Below the pieces are notes generated by a model. It ran no database searches, was not told the origin of the DNA, and saw nothing but the letters and a program-made list of their open reading frames with translations. From NCBI RefSeq assembly GCF_013364275.1, contig NZ_CP054932.1, positions 3,224,001-3,288,000 on the forward strand: a stretch of 64,000 nt of DNA, written 5' to 3'. This document shows, piece by piece, positions 56,525-64,000 of the stretch. The stretch's first letter is position 1. Each line of letters starts with the position of its first letter. Source of the stretch: Actinomadura sp. NAK00032 (GTDB taxonomy: Bacteria; Actinomycetota; Actinomycetes; Streptosporangiales; Streptosporangiaceae). The position numbers were made by a program, and so were the translations under genes.

Positions 56525-56683
56525 GGTCCGATGCTCGCGGGCGGCGCCCTCAAAGTCAACTTTCCCTACCTATTTCATATGAATTGTCACCCGGCGCGGC
56601 GGGCTACGAAAACGCAAGGGCGCGGGCCATGTGACTTGCGTCTCCCGCCGAGTAGCCTCGATGCCGTGGGTGAGACGGCGTCG

Positions 56684-57568
56684 ATGACCATGGACCGGGT
56701 CGGATCTCCCGCGCAGCTCGCGGGCCTGCTCGACCGGCACGCCTACCTGTGCGACGAGGGGCTCGCCACGGCGTGCTTCCTCGCGCTGCGGATGGGCCGG
56801 CCGCTGTTCCTGGAGGGCGAGGCCGGCGTCGGCAAGACCGAGCTGGCCAAGACGCTCGCGCGGGGCCTCGGCGCGCCGCTGATCCGGCTGCAGTGCTACG
56901 AGGGCCTGGACGCCTCCCAGGCCCTCTACGACTGGGACTTCCCGCGCCAGCTGCTGCACCTGCGCGCCGCCGAGGCGGCGGGCGTGAGCGATGTGTCGCG
57001 GCTGGAGGGCGAGCTGTACGACCGGCGGTTCCTGCTGGCCAGGCCGCTGCTGCGGGCGCTGGAGACCGCGCCGAGCGTCCTGCTGGTGGACGAGCTCGAC
57101 CGCGCCGACGACGAGTTCGAGGCGTTCCTGCTGGAGGTCCTCAGCGACTTCACGATCACCGTCCCGGAGCTCGGCACGATCCGGGCCGAGCGCCCGCCGG
57201 TCGTCGTGGTCACCTCCAACCGCACCCGCGAGGTGCACGACGCGCTCAAGCGGCGCTGCCTGTACCACTGGCTGGAGCACCCGTCGTTCGACCGCGAGGT
57301 CGCGATCATCAGGCGGCGGCTGCCGGACGCGGCCGAGCGGCTCGCCGGGCAGGTCGCCCGCGCCGCGCAGCGGATGCGCGGGGCCGGCCTGCTGAAGCCG
57401 CCCGGCGTCGCCGAGACCCTCGACTGGACCGAGGCCCTGGTGGCGCTCGGCGTCCGCGAGCTCGACCCGGCGTCGGCGGCGGTCACGCTCGGCGCCGTGC
57501 TCAAGTACCGCGAGGACCAGCAGCGCCTCCTCGGCGGCGGGCTCGAGGCCCTGCTCAACGGGGGCTGA
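56684..57568 (+). CDS. MoxR/CoxD-type AAA+ ATPase, 294 aa
   Basis: The Walker A loop EGEAGVGKTE is at about residues 44-53, Walker B is LLVDELDRADDEFEAFLLE near 128, and a sensor-1 region reads VVVTSNRTREVHDALKRRC. This is the MoxR family, here most like CoxD, the chaperone that inserts or sulfurates the molybdenum centre of CO dehydrogenase-type hydroxylases. A GTG at 56666 is an alternative start. The VWA gene follows after 3 nt. Confidence 0.88.
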   Translation: MTMDRVGSPAQLAGLLDRHAYLCDEGLATACFLALRMGRPLFLEGEAGVGKTELAKTLARGLGAPLIRLQCYEGLDASQALYDWDFPRQLLHLRAAEAAGVSDVSRLEGELYDRRFLLARPLLRALETAPSVLLVDELDRADDEFEAFLLEVLSDFTITVPELGTIRAERPPVVVVTSNRTREVHDALKRRCLYHWLEHPSFDREVAIIRRRLPDAAERLAGQVARAAQRMRGAGLLKPPGVAETLDWTEALVALGVRELDPASAAVTLGAVLKYREDQQRLLGGGLEALLNGG

Positions 57569-57571
57569 GCC

Positions 57572-58696
57572 GTGCGGCGGGACGTCACCGAGACCCTCGT
57601 CGGGTTCGCCCGGACGCTGCGCGCGGCGGGCGGCGCCGCCGATCCCGAGCGCGTCCAGGCGATGCTGGCGGCGCTCGACCACCTCGACGTCCTCGACCCG
57701 AACGACGTGTACTGGGCGGGCCGGCTGACGCTGTGCGCCGACCCCGACGACCTTCCCCGCTACGACCGGTGCTTCGCCGCGTACTTCTCCGGCGCGACGG
57801 CGCGGCCGGGCCGGCGGACGCCGCCGCCCGTGGTCGTCCGGCGGATGGCGGTGCCCGACGCGGGCGCACGCGGCGGCGCGCAGGAGGACGGCGACCTGAC
57901 GACGGCCACGGCCAGCGAGACCGAGGTGCTGCGCGACCGGGACGTCGCGCGGCTGAGCGCCGCCGAGCACGCCGAGGTCGCCCGGCTCATCGCGCTGCTG
58001 GACGCGGGAGGGCGGCGGCGCAGGTCGCGCCGGTTCGCGCCCGCGTCCGCCGGGCGGCTCGACCCGGCCCGGACGGTCCGCGAGACGCTGCGGCGCGGCG
58101 GCGAGACGTCCCTGCTGCGGCACCGGGCGCACCGCACCCGGCCGCGCCGCGTCGTGCTGATCGTGGACGTCAGCGGCTCGATGAGCCCGTACGCGGACGC
58201 GCTGCTGCGGTTCGCGCACGCCGCCGCCCGGTCCGGCGGCCGCGGCGTGGAGGTGTTCAGCGCCGGGACGCGGCTCACCCGCCTCACCCGCGAGCTGCGG
58301 CACCGCGACGCGGACGCGGCGATGGCGGCGGCGTCGGCCGCCATCCCGGACTGGAGCGGCGGCACCCGGCTCGGCGAGGAGCTGAAGGAGTTCCTCGACC
58401 GGTTCGGGCAGCGCGGCCTGGCCCGCGGCGCGGTCGTGGTGATCGCCTCCGACGGCTGGGAGCGCGGCGACGCGGCGCTGCTCGGCGACCAGATGGCGCG
58501 GCTGCGCCGGCTCGCCTACCGCGTCGTGTGGGCGAACCCGCACAAGGCGCGGCCCGGGTACGAGCCGCTGACGGCGGGGATGGCGGCGGCGCTGCCGCAC
58601 GTCGACGACTTCACCTCCGGGCACAGCCTGGCGGCGCTGGAGGAACTGGCCCGCATCGTCGCGGGCACCGCGGGAAAGGGGAGCGCTCATGCGTGA
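57572..58696 (+). CDS. VWA-domain CoxE-like protein, 374 aa
   Basis: The N-terminal helical part (about residues 1-190) is followed by a von Willebrand A domain whose MIDAS motif is VDVSGSMSPYADALLRFAHA near residue 198, with DWSGGTRLGEELKEFL (residues about 260-275) and VVVIASDGWERGD completing the metal site. CoxE-type VWA proteins work with MoxR ATPases in maturing molybdenum enzymes. It is translationally close to the upstream ATPase and overlaps the XdhC gene by 8 nt. Confidence 0.88.
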   Translation: MRRDVTETLVGFARTLRAAGGAADPERVQAMLAALDHLDVLDPNDVYWAGRLTLCADPDDLPRYDRCFAAYFSGATARPGRRTPPPVVVRRMAVPDAGARGGAQEDGDLTTATASETEVLRDRDVARLSAAEHAEVARLIALLDAGGRRRRSRRFAPASAGRLDPARTVRETLRRGGETSLLRHRAHRTRPRRVVLIVDVSGSMSPYADALLRFAHAAARSGGRGVEVFSAGTRLTRLTRELRHRDADAAMAAASAAIPDWSGGTRLGEELKEFLDRFGQRGLARGAVVVIASDGWERGDAALLGDQMARLRRLAYRVVWANPHKARPGYEPLTAGMAAALPHVDDFTSGHSLAALEELARIVAGTAGKGSAHA

Positions 58697-59813
58697 CGTG
58701 CTCGGCGACATCGCCGGCTGGTACGCGGCGGGGGAGACGTTCGGTCTCGCGACCGTCGTGCACACCTTCCGCAGCGCGCCGCGCCCGCCGGGCGCCGCGA
58801 TGGCGGTGTCGCCCGGCGGGGAGGTGGCGGGCAGCGTGTCCGGCGGCTGCGTGGAGGGCGCCGTCTACGAGCTGGCGCAGTCGGTGCTGGAGACGGGCGT
58901 ACCGGTCGTGCAGCGGTACGGGGTGAGCGACGACGACGCGTTCGCCGTCGGGCTGACCTGCGGCGGCATCCTGGACGTGCTGGTGGAGCCGGTCGGCCCC
59001 GCCACGTTCCCCGAGTTCGCCGAGGTCGCGGCGGCGATCGAGCGGCACGAGCCGGTCGCGGTCGCCACCGTCGTCGCCGGGCCCGGCCGCATCGGCGCCC
59101 GCCGCGTCGTGTGGGCCGACCGGGCCTCCGGGTCGCTCGCGCCCGGCGAATCGCACGCCGCCCGCCTCGACGCGGCCGTCGACGACGACGCGCGCGGCAT
59201 GCTCGCGCAGGGCCTCACCGGGCAGCGGCACTACGGGCCGGAGGGGGAGCGGCGGCTGGACGACCTGTCGGTGTTCGTCCACTCGTTCGCGCCGCCGCCG
59301 CGCCTGCTGGTGTTCGGTGCGATCGACTTCGCCGCGGCCGTCGCGCGGGTCGGCGCGTTCCTCGGCTACCGCGTGACGGTGTGCGACGCGCGGCCGGTGT
59401 TCGCCACGCCGAAGCGGTTCCCCGAGGCCGACGAGGTGGTGGTGAAGTGGCCGCACAAGTTCCTGGAGGAGGAGCGCGGCACCATCGACGCGCGCACCGC
59501 GATCTGCGTGCTGACCCACGACCCCAAGTTCGACGTGCCGCTCCTGGAGGTGGCGCTGCGCACGGACGCCGGCTACATCGGCGCGATGGGCTCGCGCCGC
59601 ACCCACGACGACCGGCTCGCCCGGCTGCGGGAGGCGGGGCTGACCGAGGCCGAGCTGGCCCGGCTGCGCTCGCCGATCGGCCTGGACCTCGGCGCCCGGA
59701 CGCCGGAGGAGACGGCGGTGTCGATCGCGGCGGAGCTGGTCCAGCTCCGCTGGGGCGGCTCGGGGCGGCCGCTCACCGACACCAGCGGCCGCATCCACGC
59801 CGACGCGCCCTGA
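58689..59813 (+). CDS. XdhC/CoxF-family molybdenum-cofactor maturation protein, 374 aa
   Basis: The XdhC-type N-terminal domain starts GETFGLATVVHTFRSAPRPP and has GSVSGGCVEGAVYE. The C-terminal Rossmann domain contains RLLVFGAIDFAAAVARVGAF and IGAMGSRRTHDDRLARL. XdhC-family proteins bind and sulfurate the molybdenum cofactor before insertion into xanthine dehydrogenase/CO dehydrogenase-type enzymes. The ATG overlaps the VWA gene by 8 nt. Confidence 0.92.
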   Translation: MRDVLGDIAGWYAAGETFGLATVVHTFRSAPRPPGAAMAVSPGGEVAGSVSGGCVEGAVYELAQSVLETGVPVVQRYGVSDDDAFAVGLTCGGILDVLVEPVGPATFPEFAEVAAAIERHEPVAVATVVAGPGRIGARRVVWADRASGSLAPGESHAARLDAAVDDDARGMLAQGLTGQRHYGPEGERRLDDLSVFVHSFAPPPRLLVFGAIDFAAAVARVGAFLGYRVTVCDARPVFATPKRFPEADEVVVKWPHKFLEEERGTIDARTAICVLTHDPKFDVPLLEVALRTDAGYIGAMGSRRTHDDRLARLREAGLTEAELARLRSPIGLDLGARTPEETAVSIAAELVQLRWGGSGRPLTDTSGRIHADAP

Positions 59814-59831
59814 CGGCACTACCCTCGCGGG

Positions 59832-60425
59832 ATGACGTTGCACCGCGCGGACGCCCCGGCGGGCCTGCTGCTCGCGGCGGGGGAGGGCAGCCGGCTCGGG
59901 CGCCCCAAGGCGACCCTGGAGCTGGACGGCGAGCGCCTCGTCGACCGCGGCGTCCGCTTGCTGCGGGACGGGGGCTGCGCCCCGGTCCTGGTGGTGGCGG
60001 GCGCGGCGCAGATCGAGGTGATCGGCGCCGTCGTCGTCCCCAATCCCGGCTGGCGCGACGGCATGGGCTCGTCGCTGCGCACCGGGCTCGCCGCGCTGCC
60101 GCCGGGCTGCCCGGCCGTGGTGGTCGCGCTCGTCGACCAGCCGCTCGTCACCCCGGCCGCCGTCCAGCGGCTCGTCGCCGCCTATGAGGCGGGCGCGGGG
60201 ATCGCCGTCGCCACCTACGGGGGAGCGCCCCGCAACCCCGTGCTGCTGAGCGCGGAGCACTTCGCGGGCGTCGCGGAGGCGGCGGTCGGCGACCGGGGAG
60301 CGCGCGGCTACCTGCGCGCCCACCCGGAGCTGGTCACCCCGGTCCCGTGCGACGGCGTCGCCGCGCCCGACGACATCGACACGCCGGACGACCTGGCGGC
60401 CTTCACCCGCCGCGAGCCTCGGTGA
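59832..60425 (+). CDS. MobA-like NTP transferase (molybdenum cofactor cytidylyltransferase-like), 197 aa
   Basis: The nucleotide-binding start GLLLAAGEGSRLGRPKATLE carries the GxGxRxG..K pattern. VVVALVDQPLVTPAAVQRLV and GDRGARGYLRAHPELVTPV follow, as in MocA/CoxC-type enzymes that attach CMP or GMP to the cofactor. It is the last of four genes typical of molybdenum-hydroxylase maturation. Its 3' end overlaps the convergent MarR gene by 23 nt. Confidence 0.88.
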   Translation: MTLHRADAPAGLLLAAGEGSRLGRPKATLELDGERLVDRGVRLLRDGGCAPVLVVAGAAQIEVIGAVVVPNPGWRDGMGSSLRTGLAALPPGCPAVVVALVDQPLVTPAAVQRLVAAYEAGAGIAVATYGGAPRNPVLLSAEHFAGVAEAAVGDRGARGYLRAHPELVTPVPCDGVAAPDDIDTPDDLAAFTRREPR

Positions 60426-60873
60426 CCGCGCGCTCGTAGGCGAGCAGCGTGTCGATGAACAGCCGCCGCTGCGCGGGCGTGAGCGGCTCCAGCGCGGTGC
60501 GCCAGGCGCCGGCGCCCTGACCGAGCCACCCGTTGATCGCGGGCAGGTGCTCGCCGGCGACGCTGACGATGGTGCGGCGCCGGTCGGCGGGGTCCTCGCG
60601 GCGCAGCAGGATGCCCTGCCGGCTGAGGTCGCCGACCATCAGGCTCACCGTCGCGGGCGCCACCTCCAGCCGCGCGGCGAGGGCGTTCACCGTCAGCGGG
60701 CCGTCGAACAGCAGGTAGGCGAGCAGCGACAGGTGCCGGGGCGCGAGGTCGAAGGAGGCCAGCTCCGCCGGCACCTTGATCTTCTTGGCCGTGGACACCA
60801 GCCGCGGCATCAGCAGCAGCATCGTCCGGATGCCGTCGTCGACGTCCGGCCCGGCGCTCTCTTCGGTTGACAT
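60403..60873 (-). CDS. MarR-family transcriptional regulator, 156 aa
   Basis: A winged helix-turn-helix is visible: LSLLAYLLFDGPLTVNALAA, RLEVAPATVSLMVGDLSRQG, then a wing with RREDPADRRRTIVSV (the D-x-R-x-R of MarR wings). Helices on both sides would form the dimer. The ATG at 60873 is preferred; the longer frame upstream overlaps the operator. The gene is divergent from the nitroreductase/hemerythrin fusion, whose promoter it probably controls through the inverted repeat at 60893-60908. Confidence 0.92.
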   Translation of the reverse strand: MSTEESAGPDVDDGIRTMLLLMPRLVSTAKKIKVPAELASFDLAPRHLSLLAYLLFDGPLTVNALAARLEVAPATVSLMVGDLSRQGILLRREDPADRRRTIVSVAGEHLPAINGWLGQGAGAWRTALEPLTPAQRRLFIDTLLAYERAVTEARGG

Positions 60874-60892
60874 TGGCTCTGCTTCCAAAATA

Positions 60893-60908
60893 GCTTTGCT
60901 ATCAAAGC
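60893..60908. promoter_or_regulatory. Probable MarR operator
   Basis: GCTTTG and CAAAGC form an inverted repeat with a 4-nt spacer, and an overlapping ATAGC/GCTAT repeat (60890-60902) shares the region. It lies 20 nt upstream of the MarR start, the usual autoregulatory position, and 42 nt before the divergent fusion gene. Confidence 0.65.
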
Positions 60909-60949
60909 AAAAGATTCTCTGATCGCGTCCAGGATAGGAGGCCGCGTCC

Positions 60950-61816
60950 ATGAGCGACTGGAACCGGCAGGTCATCGAGGAGTTCCGGGCCGGCGGCGGG
61001 CGGGTCGGCGGGCCCTTCGAGGGGGCCGACCTGCTCCTGCTCACCAGCACCGGCGGGAAGACCGGCGCCCCGCACACCACGCCGCTCGGCTACATGGCGG
61101 ACGGCGACCGGCTGCTGGTGTTCGCCTCCAACGCGGGGCAGCCGCACGACCCGGTGTGGTACCGCAACGTCCGCGCCGACCCGCGCGTCACCGTCGAGGT
61201 CGGCACCGAGACCTTCGAGGGCGTCGCGCTCCCCGTCGAGGGCGAGGAGCGCGACCGGCTCTACGCGCTGCAGGGCGAGCGCGTCCCCGCCTACGCCGAG
61301 TACCAGCGGCAGACGAGCCGCGTCATCCCGGTCGTCGCCGTCCACCGCGGCCACCTGGAAGGACGGGGCGCCGCCATCGGCGACGAGCTGATCAGGATCC
61401 ACGACGACCTGCGCGCCCGGCTGGCGGACCTGCGCGCCGACGTCGACGCCTTCTACGCCGGCTCCCGCGACGTCCCCGACCTGGCGCGGCAGCTCCGCGA
61501 GCACTGCGTCTCGGTCTGCGGCGTCCTCGGCGAGCACCACGACAACGAGGAGGCGCGCGCCTTCCCCCGCCTGGAGGCCGAGTTCCCCGGCCTCGCCCCG
61601 GTGATCGGCAGGCTGCGCCGCGAGCACGTCGCCGTCACCGGGAACCGGCTGCGGCTCCAGGCCCTGCTGGACGACGCCGCCTCCCGCGACCCGGACGACG
61701 TCCGCGCCGAGCTCGACAAGATCACCGCCGAACTCGACGCCCATTTCGCCTACGAGGAGGAGCAGCTCCGCACCGTCATGAACGCCGTCGGCCCGCTCTG
61801 GAGGCCGGCCCGGTAG
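60950..61816 (+). CDS. Nitroreductase (F420-dependent Ddn-like) fused to a hemerythrin domain, 288 aa
   Basis: Residues about 1-135 are a deazaflavin-dependent nitroreductase-like domain: LLLLTSTGGKTGAPHTTPLG, FASNAGQPHDPVWYRNVRAD and a normal domain end near VIPVVAVHRG. Residues about 145-285 form a hemerythrin HHE four-helix bundle with iron ligands in IRIHDDL, REHCVSVCGVLGEHHDNEE, RREHVAV and LDAHFAYEEEQ. The fusion suggests F420H2- or flavin-linked redox chemistry coupled to oxygen or NO sensing (inference). It is divergent from the MarR gene with a shared operator. Confidence 0.88.
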   Translation: MSDWNRQVIEEFRAGGGRVGGPFEGADLLLLTSTGGKTGAPHTTPLGYMADGDRLLVFASNAGQPHDPVWYRNVRADPRVTVEVGTETFEGVALPVEGEERDRLYALQGERVPAYAEYQRQTSRVIPVVAVHRGHLEGRGAAIGDELIRIHDDLRARLADLRADVDAFYAGSRDVPDLARQLREHCVSVCGVLGEHHDNEEARAFPRLEAEFPGLAPVIGRLRREHVAVTGNRLRLQALLDDAASRDPDDVRAELDKITAELDAHFAYEEEQLRTVMNAVGPLWRPAR

Positions 61817-61868
61817 CCCGCGGCCCGGTTGCCCGGCAGCCCGCGGCCAGGACGCCGGCAGTCCAGGG

Positions 61869-63089
61869 CTAGGAGGCCGGGAGGACGCTCTCGTCCAGCG
61901 CGCCGCAGTCGACCGCGCGGCGCAGCCGGGCCGTGAGCGCCTTGATCGTGGCGGGCTCGTCCAGGAAGCCGCTCGTGCCCCCCGCCGCCTGCTCGTGCCA
62001 TGCCCGGACCCGCCCGATGACCTCGTCGGCGCCGGTCAGGTGGAACGCGTACACGGCCGCGTACCGGCTCGGCAGGTGCGCGGGGTGCAGGTCCCAGCCC
62101 TGGTAGAAGCCGTGCGCGAGGGAGTGCCTGACGTGCGCCGCGTGCGCCGCCCACGCCGCGTTGACCTCGTCGGGCCCGTCGTTGCGCGGGACGACGTTGG
62201 TGGAGCCGTCCGACAGCCGCACCCCGGTCCCGGCGAGCGACACCTGCATCAGGTGGCGGGCGAAGTCGCAGGCCGGATGGTCGAGCCGCTGCTCGTGCGG
62301 CGGCAGCCCCAGCGCGGCGGTGTAGTCGAACACGCCGAAGTGGGCGGCGGTGACGCGGCCCTGCGCGGCCTCGACGAGCGGGCCGAGCCCGACCCGCCCC
62401 TCGGCGTGGTCGATGAGCGACTGCGGCGTCTCGACCTGGATCTCGAACCGCAGGATGCCCTGCGGCAGCCCGAGCGCGCCCTCCAGCCGGTCGAGGAACT
62501 CGGTGAACAGCCGGACCTGCTCCACGCTCAGCACCTTCGGGAAGGTGATCGTGAACCCGCCGGGCAGCCGGCCGAGCCGGTCGCGCAGCGCGGTGAGGAA
62601 CCCGTCCAGCGTCCGCATCGCCCGCTCGTGGCCGCCGTCGGCGAACGACTTCACCCGCACCCCCCAGTAGTGGGGGAGGCCCTTCACCTGGTACGCGGCG
62701 GCGACGGCCTCCACGACCTGCGCGACGTGCCCGTCCTCCTCGGCGTCCGCGCGCACGCCGTAGCCGTCCTCGAAGTCGATCCGCACGTCCTCGACGGGCT
62801 CGGCGGCGAGCTTGGCCGCGACCCGCTCGCGCACCGGCCCGGCCAGCTCCGGGTCGAGGCCGAACGCCGCGCCGAACGACCCGGCGCCGGGGGTGTGCGT
62901 GTTCAGCAGCCGCAGCGCCTCCGCGCCGAAGTCGGCGGGCGTCGAGCGGGAGAACCGGTCGGCCGGCACGTACACCGTGTGCACCGGCTGCCGGCCCTCC
63001 GCGCCGCCGGGGAAGCGCTCGCCGTGCGCGTCGCGGGCGGCGGCGATGCGCGCGGACAGGTCGTCGAACGAGGACACACTGAGGTTCAC
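61869..63089 (-). CDS. DUF6986-type HpcH/HpaI-aldolase / citrate-lyase-like protein, about 406 aa
   Basis: The TIM-barrel-like core contains VRIDFEDGYGVRADAEEDGH (a metal-binding Glu/Asp region), RFEIQVETPQSLIDHAEGRV and AAHFGVFDYTAALGLPPHEQ, matching the citrate lyase beta/aldolase superfamily; the exact subfamily corresponds to what is annotated as DUF6986. The reaction is unknown. The frame opens at a TTG at 63107, but GTG 63089 with GCGGG context and the NLSVSSFDDL start is preferred. Confidence 0.8.
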   Translation of the reverse strand: MNLSVSSFDDLSARIAAARDAHGERFPGGAEGRQPVHTVYVPADRFSRSTPADFGAEALRLLNTHTPGAGSFGAAFGLDPELAGPVRERVAAKLAAEPVEDVRIDFEDGYGVRADAEEDGHVAQVVEAVAAAYQVKGLPHYWGVRVKSFADGGHERAMRTLDGFLTALRDRLGRLPGGFTITFPKVLSVEQVRLFTEFLDRLEGALGLPQGILRFEIQVETPQSLIDHAEGRVGLGPLVEAAQGRVTAAHFGVFDYTAALGLPPHEQRLDHPACDFARHLMQVSLAGTGVRLSDGSTNVVPRNDGPDEVNAAWAAHAAHVRHSLAHGFYQGWDLHPAHLPSRYAAVYAFHLTGADEVIGRVRAWHEQAAGGTSGFLDEPATIKALTARLRRAVDCGALDESVLPAS

Positions 63090-63149
63090 CCCGCAATGAT
63101 CCCCCAACCCCCGCCCGCCGGGGAACCGGTCGCGGCGGATCGGTCGCCC

Positions 63150-63185
63150 GCGATCGGCCGCGCGATCGGCCGCGCGATCGGCCGT
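63150..63185. repeat. Three tandem 12-bp units GCGATCGGCCGC
   Basis: Units start at 63150, 63162 and 63174; the third ends in T instead of C. They lie in the 102-bp gap between two minus-strand genes and may form a self-complementary structure. Confidence 0.8.
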
Positions 63186-63191
63186 GCGCGG

Positions 63192-64000
63192 TCAGCCGCC
63201 CGCGACGATGCCCCACGTGCCGTGGAACTCCGCGCCCGGCTCCAGGTGGACGAGGCCCTCCCCGGACGCGAACGCGTTCGGCGGGCACGTCATCGGCTCG
63301 ACGCCGAGGCCGCCGCGCGGCGCCGGCGCGTTGTCGGCGGTGTAGATCTCCATCCACGGGTGCGCCTCGTCGGCCCACAGCCGGACCGTCCGGCCGCCGC
63401 CCGACAGCACGACCCAGACGCGGCCGTCGCCGTCGCGGTTCAGGTCGGCGAACGCGTTGTCGATCCGGCGGTCGCTGAGCAGCGGCCCGGTCCGCAGGTC
63501 GTACTTCGTGCCGGTGACGTCCTCGGACGGCCCGGACGGGATCATCCGGTCGTCCACCGGCACGTACCGGTCGGCGAGCAGGTGGACGGTGCAGGCGTCG
63601 ATCGGCTCGCCGACCGTCAGGTAGGGGTGCGCGCCGTGCCCGTACGGCGCGGTGTTCGTCCCGGGGTTGCGGGCGGACATCCGCACGTGCAGCCCGGTCG
63701 CGGCGTCCAGGGTGTACTCGGCCTCCAGGTCGAGGCGGAACGGGTAGCCGCCCGTCGCGAGCAGGCGGTGGGTCAGCCGCACCCGGTGCGGCTCATGCTC
63801 GGCGACCTGCCAGGACGCCCACCGCACCAGCCCGTGGATCGCGCAGTCGCGGTCGGGCTCGGACAGGTCCAGCTGGTGCTCGGCGCCGCCGTAGGAGTAG
63901 CGGCCGCGGTCGATCCGGTTCGGCCACGGGACCAGCAGGTGCCCGAACGCGGCCGGGGCCGGCTCGTCGGCGCCGTGCGACAGCACCAGCGGCCGCCCCT
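63192..64000 (-). CDS. Aldose 1-epimerase (galactose mutarotase)-like protein, N-terminus outside window
   Basis: The frame continues to the window edge without a credible start: residues before LSHGADEPAP read GRPLV, typical of internal sequence. Family motifs are visible: FGHLLVPWPNRIDRGRYSYG, AIHGLVRWASW with the His, NTAPYGHGAHPYLTVG with the catalytic His, and GVEPMTCPPNAFASGEGL carrying the catalytic Glu region. The enzyme interconverts sugar anomers or related aldose hexose-6-phosphate forms; substrate unknown. It lies just upstream of the DUF6986 gene on the same strand. Confidence 0.85.
   Translation of the reverse strand, partial: GRPLVLSHGADEPAPAAFGHLLVPWPNRIDRGRYSYGGAEHQLDLSEPDRDCAIHGLVRWASWQVAEHEPHRVRLTHRLLATGGYPFRLDLEAEYTLDAATGLHVRMSARNPGTNTAPYGHGAHPYLTVGEPIDACTVHLLADRYVPVDDRMIPSGPSEDVTGTKYDLRTGPLLSDRRIDNAFADLNRDGDGRVWVVLSGGGRTVRLWADEAHPWMEIYTADNAPAPRGGLGVEPMTCPPNAFASGEGLVHLEPGAEFHGTWGIVAGG

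Overview
The window is GC-rich actinomycete chromosome, most like Thermomonosporaceae/Actinomadura. This rests on gene content: a BldD with the c-di-GMP signature, an actinobacterial integration host factor, the order bldD-pyr operon-mihF-gmk-rpoZ-coaBC-metK-priA, many GTG/TTG starts and many 1-4 nt stop/start overlaps. No tRNA, rRNA or CRISPR array was seen.

Layout. 1-2350: tail of a Crp/FNR-type regulator, a small membrane protein, a MazG-like pyrophosphatase and an MFS exporter. 2387-3277: bldD on the minus strand, then a leader carrying a PyrR-binding RNA hairpin. 3278-13251: the complete UMP pathway (pyrR-pyrB-pyrC-carA-carB-pyrK-pyrD-pyrF), mostly translationally coupled. 14022-29124: housekeeping genes (mihF, gmk, rpoZ, coaBC, metK, a degenerate priA, def, fmt, rsmB, a PAP2 protein, rpe, a HAD phosphatase), with one membrane protein on the minus strand closed off from metK by a strong bidirectional hairpin.

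29117-46625 is accessory DNA. It holds a P-loop ATPase bracketed by the intact HAD gene and a broken 3' copy of that gene, and a membrane-protein remnant. It then holds a two-gene secreted system: a 1189-aa DNRLRE/LamG protein and a ~2170-aa RHS polymorphic toxin, followed by an overlapping Imm8-type immunity gene. A near-ideal CRP-type palindrome lies upstream of the pair. Next is a duplicated DUF397 module interrupted by an IS701-family element with inverted repeats, a TTAA target duplication and a frameshifted transposase. A WhiJ-like set (XRE/DUF5753 regulator, DUF397 partner, divergent HATPase) closes the region.

46622-53137: a small hypothetical gene, DoxX, then an FMN riboswitch controlling ribE-ribM(pnuC-like)-ribBA-ribH, followed by hisG, a PH-domain protein and a Uma2 nuclease. 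53195-56524 (minus): a sulfur module (membrane protein, SBP56/methanethiol-oxidase family, Tat-exported sulfite oxidase). 56684-60425: a CoxD/CoxE/XdhC/MobA-like set that normally matures molybdenum hydroxylases. 60403-64000: a MarR regulator divergent from an F420-type nitroreductase/hemerythrin fusion, a citrate-lyase-like protein and the 3' part of an aldose epimerase.

The most unusual parts are the CRP-box/LamG/RHS/Imm8 cassette with its unassigned C-terminal toxin, the rearranged DUF397-IS701 locus, and the duplicated HAD fragment around the ATPase.
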